Origin: VYFG01 sp022827325
GTDB lineage: Bacteria; Pseudomonadota; Gammaproteobacteria; Arenicellales; Poriferihabitantaceae
DNA length: 20,905 nt
Assembly: GCA_022827325.1 (NCBI GenBank)
Contig: JAJDTE010000008.1
Coordinates: 1-20,905, forward strand
Direction of reading: 5' to 3'
Positions 14,728 to 20,905 of the stretch are shown here, piece after piece; position 1 is the first letter of the stretch; the number at the start of each line of letters is the position of its first letter. A program made the position numbers and the translations under genes. The notes under the pieces are model-generated. The model had not been told where the DNA came from and did no database searches. It saw only the letters and a program-made list of their open reading frames with translations.

Positions 14728-15018
14728 ATGAACATACGTCCGCTTCATGACCGCATCATCGTCAAACGTATTGAGGATGAGCGCACCACTCCGGGGGGCA
14801 TCGTGATTCCCGATTCCGCCACCGAGAAGCCGATGCAAGGCGAAGTGCTTGCTGTCGGCAATGGAAAGATGCTTGAAAACGGTGAGCAACGGGCGCTGGA
14901 CGTCAAGGTCGGTGACCGTATCCTGTTTGGCAAGTATTCCGGCACCGAAGTGAAGGTATCCGGCGAAGAAGTTCTCGTGATGCGCGAGGACGACGTCATG
15001 GGTGTCATCGAGGGCTGA
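14728..15018 (+). CDS. groES: Co-chaperonin GroES
   Basis: GroES is the seven-subunit lid of the GroEL folding chamber. The 96-residue protein is full length. MNIRPLHDRIIVKRIEDE opens it, and the mobile-loop region TTPGGIVIPDSATEKP binds GroEL. It ends with EEVLVMREDDVMGVIEG. The AGGAG Shine-Dalgarno lies nine bases before the start. groEL follows after 48 bases, and transcription starts at the CIRCE-controlled promoter upstream. Confidence 0.98.
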   Translation: MNIRPLHDRIIVKRIEDERTTPGGIVIPDSATEKPMQGEVLAVGNGKMLENGEQRALDVKVGDRILFGKYSGTEVKVSGEEVLVMREDDVMGVIEG

Positions 15019-15066
15019 TCGGTTACCGGTCATCAACAACAGAATTTCTGAGAGGAATATTGAAAA

Positions 15067-16698
15067 ATGTCAGCTAAAGAAGTCGTATTCGGCGAACAGG
15101 CCCGGGCCCGCATGCTCAAGGGCGTCAATACCCTGGCCGAGGCGGTCAAGGTAACCCTGGGACCCAAGGGTCGCAACGTGGTCCTGGACAAGTCCTTCGG
15201 CGCGCCCACCGTCACCAAGGACGGTGTTTCCGTGGCTAAGGAAATCGAACTCAAGGACAAGCTTGAGAACATGGGTGCCCAGATGGTCAAGGAAGTTGCT
15301 TCCAAGACGTCCGATGTCGCCGGTGACGGAACCACCACCGCGACCGTTCTGGCCCAGTCCATGGTGCTTGAGGGCATGAAGGCCGTCGCTGCCGGCATGA
15401 ACCCGATGGATCTGAAACGCGGCATCGACAAGGCCGTGATTTGCGCCGTCGAGAGCCTCAAGGAACTGTCCCGCCCCTGCGCCGATCACAAGGAGATCGC
15501 CCAGGTCGGCACCGTGTCCGCCAATGCGGACACCGCCATCGGCAATATCATCGCCGAGGCCATGGAGAAGGTGGGCAAGGAAGGCGTGATCACCGTTGAG
15601 GAGGGCAATGTGCTCGACAACGAACTGGATGTCGTTGAAGGCATGCAGTTTGATCGCGGCTACCTGTCACCTTACTTCATCAACAACCAGGACAGCATGT
15701 CGGTGGAACTGGAGAATCCCTACATCCTGATCCACGACAAGAAGGTCTCCAATATCCGTGATCTGCTGCCCACCCTGGAAGGTGTCGCCAAGGCCAGCCG
15801 TCCGCTGATGGTGATCGCCGAGGACGTTGACGGGGAAGCCCTGGCGACCCTGGTGGTCAACAACATCCGCGGCATCGTCAAGGTCTGCGCGGTGAAGGCC
15901 CCCGGTTTCGGCGATCGCCGCAAGGCCATGCTGGAAGATATCGCCATCCTCACCGGCGGCCGTGTGGTCAGCGAAGAGGTCGGCATGAGCCTGGAGGGCG
16001 TATCCCTGGAAGATCTGGGTCAGGCCAAGCGTATCCAGGTGACCAAGGAGAACACCACCATCATTGATGGCGCGGGTGCCAGCTCGGAAATCGAGGCGCG
16101 CGTTGGCGCAATCCGTGTTCAGATCGAGGAAGCGACCTCCGATTATGACCGCGAGAAGATGCAGGAGCGTGTAGCCAAGCTGGCCGGGGGTGTTGCCGTC
16201 ATCAAGGTCGGCGCCGCCACCGAAGTGGAAATGAAGGAAAAGAAGGCCCGCGTTGAGGACGCGCTGCATGCCACCCGGGCTGCGGTGGAAGAGGGCGTGG
16301 TTCCCGGCGGCGGTGCCGCCCTGGTTCGCTGCGTTGACTCCGTGAAGGAGGTTTCCGGTGACAACCCCGACCAGGACATGGGTGTTCGCATCGTACTGCG
16401 TTCGCTGGAAGAGCCGCTGCGCCAGATCGTCGCCAATGCCGGCGATGACGCGTCCGTGGTTCTCAACGCAGTGGCCCAGAATACAGGGGCGTACGGCTAC
16501 AATGCCACAACCAGCGACTACGGTGACATGATCGAAATGGGTATTCTGGATCCCACGAAGGTTGCCCGCACCGCGCTGCAGAACGCCGCTTCCATTGCCG
16601 GCCTCCTGGTGACCACCGAAGCCATGGTGGCGGAGATTCCGGAAGAGAAGGCGGCTCCCCCGATGCCCGACATGGGCGGAATGGGCGGTATGATGTAA
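15067..16698 (+). CDS. groEL: Chaperonin GroEL
   Basis: GroEL is the double-ring ATP-driven folding chamber. The 543-residue chain is the normal length. Seen in order are VTLGPKGRNVVLDKSFGAP, the nucleotide-binding GDGTTTATVLAQ, the apical-domain stretch FGDRRKAMLEDIAILTGG, the chaperonin signature region AATEVEMKEKKARVEDAL, and the flexible tail MGGMGGMM. An AGAGGA precedes the start by about eleven bases. It is the second gene of groESL and is followed by a strong terminator. Nothing unusual was noticed. Confidence 0.98.
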   Translation: MSAKEVVFGEQARARMLKGVNTLAEAVKVTLGPKGRNVVLDKSFGAPTVTKDGVSVAKEIELKDKLENMGAQMVKEVASKTSDVAGDGTTTATVLAQSMVLEGMKAVAAGMNPMDLKRGIDKAVICAVESLKELSRPCADHKEIAQVGTVSANADTAIGNIIAEAMEKVGKEGVITVEEGNVLDNELDVVEGMQFDRGYLSPYFINNQDSMSVELENPYILIHDKKVSNIRDLLPTLEGVAKASRPLMVIAEDVDGEALATLVVNNIRGIVKVCAVKAPGFGDRRKAMLEDIAILTGGRVVSEEVGMSLEGVSLEDLGQAKRIQVTKENTTIIDGAGASSEIEARVGAIRVQIEEATSDYDREKMQERVAKLAGGVAVIKVGAATEVEMKEKKARVEDALHATRAAVEEGVVPGGGAALVRCVDSVKEVSGDNPDQDMGVRIVLRSLEEPLRQIVANAGDDASVVLNAVAQNTGAYGYNATTSDYGDMIEMGILDPTKVARTALQNAASIAGLLVTTEAMVAEIPEEKAAPPMPDMGGMGGMM

Positions 16699-16719
16699 TC
16701 AGGCCGTTCATCGGAAACA

Positions 16720-16750
16720 GCAAAAGCCCCGCCCCTGGCGGGGCTTTTGC
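16720..16750 (+). terminator. Intrinsic terminator of groESL
   Basis: GCAAAAGCCCCGCC (16720-16733) and GGCGGGGCTTTTGC (16737-16750) form a perfect 14-base stem with a three-base loop. The stem carries its own A-run and T-run, so it could act in both directions. It starts 22 bases after the groEL stop. Confidence 0.92.
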
Positions 16751-16894
16751 CATCCATCCACCGCACAATTTTCCCCGGCGACGGTAGCCGGATTCCGCCA
16801 GGGAATTGCTGTCGGCATAACAGCAAGGGCGCAAGCTGTTAGAATCCGTTCATCGGCAATGAACCGGCGGGGCGGCGTTCCGGTCTCCCGGCGA

Positions 16895-17839
16895 ATGCCC
16901 GCAGTTGGCCTGATAAACCCGAAGATCCACTTGACCTTCCAAGATCTCATATTGAGGCTGCAGAATTACTGGGCCGGGAAAGGATGCGTCATCATGCAGC
17001 CCTACGACATGGAAGTGGGCGCGGGCACGTTCCACACGGCAACGTTCCTCGCCGCCGTGGGACCGGAGCCGTTTCACGCCGCCTATGTCCAGCCGTCGCG
17101 CCGGCCCGCGGACGGTCGCTACGGCGACAACCCGAACCGCCTGCAGCATTATTTCCAGTACCAGGTGATCCTGAAGCCCTCTCCGGACAATTTCCAGGAC
17201 CTGTATCTCGACTCCCTGCGGGAACTCGGGTTCGACCTTCTGAAGGATGATGTCCGGTTCGTCGAGGACGACTGGGAATCGCCGACCCTCGGTGCCTGGG
17301 GGCTCGGCTGGGAGGTGTGGCTGAACGGCATGGAGGTCAGCCAGTTCACCTATTTCCAGCAGGTCGGCGGCATCGATTGCAGACCGGTCACCGGTGAAAT
17401 CACCTACGGTCTTGAACGGATCGGCATGTATCTCCAGGGCGTGGACAGCATATTCGACCTCGTCTGGAGCGATGGCCCCGCCGGACGCTACACCTATCAC
17501 GATATCTACCACCAGAACGAAGTCGAGCAGTCCGCCTACAATTTCGACCACGCCAACGTGGACTTCCTGCTGCAGCAGTTCAACGAGGCGGAAAGCATGT
17601 GCCGGCTACTGCTTGCAGAGAAGTTACCGCTGCCCGCCTATGAGCAGGTACTGACCGCGTCCCACAGCTTCAACCTGCTGGATGCGCGGCACGCCATCGG
17701 TGTCACCGAGAGGGCGCGATATATCGGCCGCGTGCGTACCATGGCCCGGGGCGTGGCCCAGGCCTACTACGAAAGCCGGGAAGCCCTGGGATTTCCCCGG
17801 GGCAGGATTCCGCGCCAGAGGAAGCGGAGAAGCGCCTGA
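16895..17839 (+). CDS. glyQ: Glycyl-tRNA synthetase alpha subunit
   Basis: GlyQ carries the class II catalytic core of the alpha2-beta2 glycyl-tRNA synthetase, activating glycine with ATP. Conserved pieces are LTFQDLILRLQNYWAGKGC, MQPYDMEVGAGTFH, AYVQPSRRPADGRYGDNPNR, FVEDDWESPTLGAWGLGWEV, FTYFQQVGGIDCRPVTGEI and HSFNLLDARHAIGVTERARY. The start is uncertain. ATG 16895 gives 314 residues, closer to E. coli (303). ATG 16859 would add 12 unconserved residues (MNRRGGVPVSRR). Neither has a good Shine-Dalgarno. A TAGAAT box at 16840-16845 would place the transcript start close to 16852, which favours the inner start. The stop overlaps the glyS start by one base. Confidence 0.95.
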   Translation: MPAVGLINPKIHLTFQDLILRLQNYWAGKGCVIMQPYDMEVGAGTFHTATFLAAVGPEPFHAAYVQPSRRPADGRYGDNPNRLQHYFQYQVILKPSPDNFQDLYLDSLRELGFDLLKDDVRFVEDDWESPTLGAWGLGWEVWLNGMEVSQFTYFQQVGGIDCRPVTGEITYGLERIGMYLQGVDSIFDLVWSDGPAGRYTYHDIYHQNEVEQSAYNFDHANVDFLLQQFNEAESMCRLLLAEKLPLPAYEQVLTASHSFNLLDARHAIGVTERARYIGRVRTMARGVAQAYYESREALGFPRGRIPRQRKRRSA

Positions 17840-19971
17840 TGGCTGTCACCCGACGCAGGCCAGTGGCAGCCCGTCCCCGCAACCTGCTGCTGGAGATCGG
17901 TACCGAGGAACTGCCTCCGAAGTCACTGAAATCGCTGGGCGAATGCTTTGCTGGAGCCGTGCACGAGGCCCTCAACGAAGCCGGCGTAGGCCCCGAAGGC
18001 GGGGAATCCTGCCGCTGGTATGCCACCCCGCGCAGGCTCGCGGTATGGGTGGGGAAGGTGAAACCGCGCCAGCCCGACAGGATCGAGGAACGCCGGGGGC
18101 CCTCGATCAGGGCGGCATTCGATGATCATGGTATGCCCACGCCCGCCGCGCTCGGGTTCGCCAGGTCCTGCGGTGTCGGCGTGGACAAGCTGGGCCGGCA
18201 GGTCACCGACCAGGGTGAGTGGCTCCTGTTCCGGCGCAAGGTGGCGGGGGAGCGTATCCGGGACATCGTGGAGCAGGCCCTGGAGCAGGCCATACGCAGA
18301 TTGCCCATTGCCAGGCGGATGCGCTGGGGGAACGGCACCGAGGAATTTGTCCGGCCGGTTCACTGGCTGCTGGCCATGTACGGCAGCGAGGCGCTGAAGG
18401 TTTCCGCCCTGGGACTGAAGGCCGGGAAGTGGACCTATGGTCACCGTTTCCATTCCCGCGGGGAGATCCGCATCATGTCGGCGGACCGCTACCTCGATAC
18501 GCTGAAGAAGCAGGGGCTGGTGATCGCCGACTACGGGGAACGGCAGCAACTGATCGTGCGGCAGGTGACCAGGCTCGCCCGCCGCAACGGCGGCACGGCG
18601 GTACTGGAACCGGCACTGCTGGATGAGGTCACCGGGCTGGTTGAATGGCCCCAGGCACTGTACGGGGAGTTCGACCGCCGTTTCCTGAAGGTACCCCCGG
18701 AAGTGCTCGTTTCGTCCATGCAGGACCACCAGAAGTATTTCCACCTGGAAGACGGCCGGGGCAGGCTGCTGCCGGGGTTCATCACCGTGAGCAACGTTCG
18801 CAGCCGTTCCCCCAAGCGGGTTCGGAGCGGCAACGAAAGGGTGCTGCGGGCAAGGTTGGCGGATGCCGAGTTTTTCTGGCTGAGCGACCAGAAGCAGCCT
18901 CTGGAGAGCCGGCGAGGAGCCCTCGACCGGGTGCTCTTCCACGAGCGGCTGGGTTCCATCGGGGCCAAGGTGGAGCGAATCCGCATCCTTGCCCTGGAGA
19001 TCGCCGGACAGGTAGGGGCCAACGCGGAACAGGTGGCACGTGCCTGCGATCTTTGCAAGGCGGACCTGGTGACGGACCTGGTGGGGGAGTTTCCGGAGTT
19101 GCAGGGGATCGTCGGCGGCTACTACGCCGCCGCCGGCGGCGAGGACAGGGCGGTGAGTAACGCGATCCGGGAACACTACAAGCCCAGGTTCGCCGGGGAC
19201 GGGCTTCCCCGTGGGCGAGTTTCCCGTTGCCTGGCCCTTGCGGACCGCGTTGACAGCCTGGCGGGCATATTCGCCTGCGGAGAGATTCCCTCCGGCGACC
19301 GGGACCCCTACGCCCTGCGGCGGGCGGCCCTGGGCATTCTCCGGATCCTGATTGAGGAGCGCATCGAACTCGATCTTTACCGGCTGATCGAACAGGCCAT
19401 GAACCGGCTGGATGCCCATGGAGGAAACCTGGACGCCTCCGATGAAACCGTGCGGCAGGTCTTCGGTTTTGTCACCGACCGGTTGCGGGCCTATTACCTG
19501 TCCATGGGCTTCGATGCCCTTGAAATCGCTGCCGTGGCGGCGGTAGCACCACGCAGCCCACTGGATTTCCACCGCCGCCTGGCTGCGGTGCACGACTTCT
19601 TCGGCAACGAACCCGAGGCGGCGCGGTCATTGGCGTCCGCGAACAAGCGGATTGTCAACATCCTGGCGGGCCAGGAGATCGACGAAGCCGGTATCCCGGA
19701 TGCCGCGCTGCTCAGGGAGCCGGCGGAGATCGCGCTGGCGAAGAAACTGGACAAGGTTGGTGCCAAGGCCGGCAGGCATTTTGCCGGGGGGCGCTACGGC
19801 CGGGGTCTGTTGGCATTGGCAGGCCTGAAGAAGCCGGTGGACAGGTTCTTCGACCGGGTCATGGTCATGGACGAGGATCCGGCGGTCAGAAGCAACCGGC
19901 TGGTGCTCCTGGCCGGGATCCGCCGGCTGTTCCTGGCGGTGGCGGACATCTCCGTGGTCAGGGCGGAATGA
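17839..19971 (+). CDS. glyS: Glycyl-tRNA synthetase beta subunit
   Basis: GlyS supplies tRNA recognition for the alpha2-beta2 enzyme. The 710-residue protein is slightly longer than E. coli GlyS (689). It opens with LLLEIGTEELPPKSLKSL after a short basic leader. It contains GPSIRAAFDDHGMPTPAALGF, EEFVRPVHWLLAMYG, PPEVLVSSMQDHQKYFHLED and GFITVSNVRS, and the HD-like block ACDLCKADLVTDLVGEFPEL. GDRDPYALRRAALGILRIL begins the C-terminal anticodon-binding (DALR-type) domain, which ends with FFDRVMVMDEDPAVRSNRL. The ATG shares one base with the glyQ stop (TGATG), so the subunits are translationally coupled. Confidence 0.97.
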   Translation: MAVTRRRPVAARPRNLLLEIGTEELPPKSLKSLGECFAGAVHEALNEAGVGPEGGESCRWYATPRRLAVWVGKVKPRQPDRIEERRGPSIRAAFDDHGMPTPAALGFARSCGVGVDKLGRQVTDQGEWLLFRRKVAGERIRDIVEQALEQAIRRLPIARRMRWGNGTEEFVRPVHWLLAMYGSEALKVSALGLKAGKWTYGHRFHSRGEIRIMSADRYLDTLKKQGLVIADYGERQQLIVRQVTRLARRNGGTAVLEPALLDEVTGLVEWPQALYGEFDRRFLKVPPEVLVSSMQDHQKYFHLEDGRGRLLPGFITVSNVRSRSPKRVRSGNERVLRARLADAEFFWLSDQKQPLESRRGALDRVLFHERLGSIGAKVERIRILALEIAGQVGANAEQVARACDLCKADLVTDLVGEFPELQGIVGGYYAAAGGEDRAVSNAIREHYKPRFAGDGLPRGRVSRCLALADRVDSLAGIFACGEIPSGDRDPYALRRAALGILRILIEERIELDLYRLIEQAMNRLDAHGGNLDASDETVRQVFGFVTDRLRAYYLSMGFDALEIAAVAAVAPRSPLDFHRRLAAVHDFFGNEPEAARSLASANKRIVNILAGQEIDEAGIPDAALLREPAEIALAKKLDKVGAKAGRHFAGGRYGRGLLALAGLKKPVDRFFDRVMVMDEDPAVRSNRLVLLAGIRRLFLAVADISVVRAE

Positions 19972-20336
19972 TGGGGGAGGAGCAAGACCGTGACCGAAAT
20001 TCGTTTTCGGAAATGATGGCGGAGGTCCGGGCCTTCCACCACAAGCACCGCTTCAGGGAGAGGGGCGGGGAGGATCTGGTGTACCGTCTGGCCTTGATGA
20101 CAGAGGAACTCGGCGAGATCGCCGACTGCGTGACCAAGGGCAAGTCGCGGGATCAACTGGCCACGGAATGCGCCGACCTGCTGATCCTGCTCATGGGCAA
20201 CGCCATCGCCGCGGACTTCGACCTTGCCGAGGCGTTCTGGCGCAAGATGGCGGAAGTCAACCAGCGGGGCGAGCGCATCGTGGATGGCAGGGTGCGCGTA
20301 ACCGCCTACCGCGACGAAGAGGACTCCGGGCACTGA
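19968..20336 (+). CDS. MazG-like nucleotide pyrophosphohydrolase
   Basis: This 122-residue protein has the metal-binding pattern of the all-alpha NTP pyrophosphatase (MazG/dUTPase) superfamily: EELGE (46-50) followed by ECADLL with E67 and D70. The spacing EExxE-N16-ExxD fits the family, whose members hydrolyse NTPs or dNTPs to monophosphates. Its ATG at 19968 overlaps the glyS stop by four bases, so it is read in the glyQS operon; a second ATG at 19971 is possible. It is much shorter than full MazG (about 260 residues, two domains). The substrate is unknown; clean-up of modified nucleotides is the usual proposal for small relatives. Confidence 0.8.
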   Translation: MMGEEQDRDRNSFSEMMAEVRAFHHKHRFRERGGEDLVYRLALMTEELGEIADCVTKGKSRDQLATECADLLILLMGNAIAADFDLAEAFWRKMAEVNQRGERIVDGRVRVTAYRDEEDSGH

Positions 20337-20536
20337 ACCGCCCGCGGGGGTGGTGGCGACATCAGCACCTGCATGGAGCGGACAGGGCGCCCGGTACGGG
20401 TGCGGTGCCGTGCGGGTCAGGTCTGCCGATTGACGGCAGGGGCGTCGGTCCGAACCCAGGCAGGTACGGACAGGAAACCATGTGCCAATCCCCGGACCGA
20501 TCATTATTCTTCCTTCGTTGATTTTGATACCATCCC

Positions 20537-20559
20537 GGGAATTATACAACATAATTCCC
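20537..20559. repeat. Perfect 9-bp inverted repeat, operator-like
   Basis: GGGAATTAT-ACAAC-ATAATTCCC is perfectly symmetrical around a five-base spacer. About 50 bases on, AATTGTTGTATA (20606-20617) is a near reverse complement of its centre (TATACAACATAATT). The A/T-rich arms suit a protein-binding site better than a terminator. Confidence 0.5.
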
Positions 20560-20610
20560 ATAGACTCATCCCCAAGCGCATCATTGCCTACCTTCACGTA
20601 TGATTAATTG

Positions 20611-20638
20611 TTGTATATCAATAAGTTGATCTTATAAT
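20611..20638 (+). promoter_or_regulatory. Candidate promoter toward the right edge
   Basis: A perfect TATAAT (20633-20638) is preceded at 16 bases by TTGTAT (20611-20616), which matches three of six -35 positions; TTGTTG at 20608 is 19 bases away. It points to the open frame at 20804, giving a leader of about 155 bases. Moderate to low support. Confidence 0.35.
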
Positions 20639-20803
20639 TTCTTTCGCGTTTCCCAATCAGAACCGGCCTAACGCACCATTGAGAACCACCCGTATTGCCC
20701 CCATTCGGTTGCGATTCGATTACGGTTGAAGTACCATTTCCCTCGAAGATTTTTCAGCCCGAGGGTAAACGTTCGGTCACGCGTGTATAGGAGCATAGAG
20801 ACG

Positions 20804-20905
20804 ATGATGATGTCGCACCAAAGTGTGTCTGGAATTGGTGCTACCACTGGTTGTCACAACCCTTTTCACTCTATGCCGAATATTCACAATTACCACCTGT
20901 CACCC
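20804..20905 (+). CDS. Possible start of an unrecognised gene, cut by the right edge
   Basis: From the ATG at 20804 the frame stays open for 34 codons to the window end. AGGAG lies ten bases upstream, and three ATG codons follow in a row (20804, 20807, 20810), so the exact start is unclear. The visible peptide starts MMMSHQSVSGIGATTG and is rich in His, Asn and Ser; no signal peptide, membrane segment or family motif is seen. Its base composition is more AT-rich than its neighbours. I do not recognise it. The frame could be fortuitous, since 34 codons without a stop is not rare. Confidence 0.35.
   Translation, partial: MMMSHQSVSGIGATTGCHNPFHSMPNIHNYHLSP

Larger units (their letters stand above)
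20337..20803. other. Non-coding region, GC-rich first half, AT-rich second half
   Basis: No convincing gene is seen on either strand. The first ~180 bases match the GC-rich surroundings and contain a small perfect hairpin, CTGCCG-ATTGA-CGGCAG (20423-20439), with no T-run after it. From about 20500 the composition turns clearly AT-rich and holds an inverted repeat, a TATAAT box and a Shine-Dalgarno (AGGAG at 20789-20793), all described separately. Confidence 0.6.

Noticed and set aside
17923..19593. Long open frame (556 codons) on the minus strand
   Set aside because: It lies entirely antisense to glyS, which is unmistakable on the plus strand.

Overview
The window looks like chromosomal DNA of a GC-rich gammaproteobacterium. 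The grounds are the fxsA-groES-groEL order, a CIRCE operator upstream of groES, a split two-subunit glycyl-tRNA synthetase (glyQ/glyS), a DsbD-TlpA thiol-redox block, and a BetI/BetA pair most similar in memory to gammaproteobacterial proteins. Genus cannot be decided from sequence reading alone. No tRNA, rRNA, CRISPR array or insertion sequence was seen.

Left region (1-8516): a divergent quaternary-amine locus. On the minus strand an uptake system is read from a common AT-rich control region: a periplasmic substrate-binding protein (3750-4706), a ProV/OpuAA-type ATPase with a C-terminal CBS-like part (2513-3571) and a 691-residue permease made of two fused permease halves (410-2485). The next member is a wreck. 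Positions 161-413 carry the first ~46 codons of a BisC/TorZ-type molybdopterin oxidoreductase joined, out of frame, to what looks like the last ~40 codons of the same family, with the whole catalytic body gone. A second aminomethyltransferase-like gene then runs off the left edge. On the plus strand lie betI (TetR repressor), betA (choline dehydrogenase) and a folate-dependent aminomethyltransferase (GcvT-family) gene. Together these suggest uptake and stepwise oxidation/demethylation of choline, glycine betaine, or possibly trimethylamine N-oxide.

Middle region (8517-13911): molybdenum cofactor genes moaB (minus) and moaD-moaE (plus) are divergent. They are followed by a minus-strand redox/envelope group: dsbD, with a duplicated N-terminal domain, then a TlpA/ResA-like thioredoxin, then a Spy/CpxP-like periplasmic protein.

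Right region (13912-20336): plus-strand housekeeping genes. fxsA is followed by groES-groEL with a clear sigma70-like promoter overlapping a CIRCE (HrcA) operator, hairpins in the leader, and a textbook terminator after groEL. Then come glyQ-glyS and a MazG-like pyrophosphohydrolase gene, joined by 1- and 4-base overlaps.

Right edge (20337-20905): a non-coding stretch that turns abruptly AT-rich, holds a perfect 9-bp inverted repeat and a TATAAT box, and ends in the possible start of an unrecognised gene with a good ribosome-binding site. The most interesting items are the collapsed molybdoenzyme gene inside the amine operon, the fused permease, the double-alpha-domain DsbD, and the unexplained AT-rich right edge.
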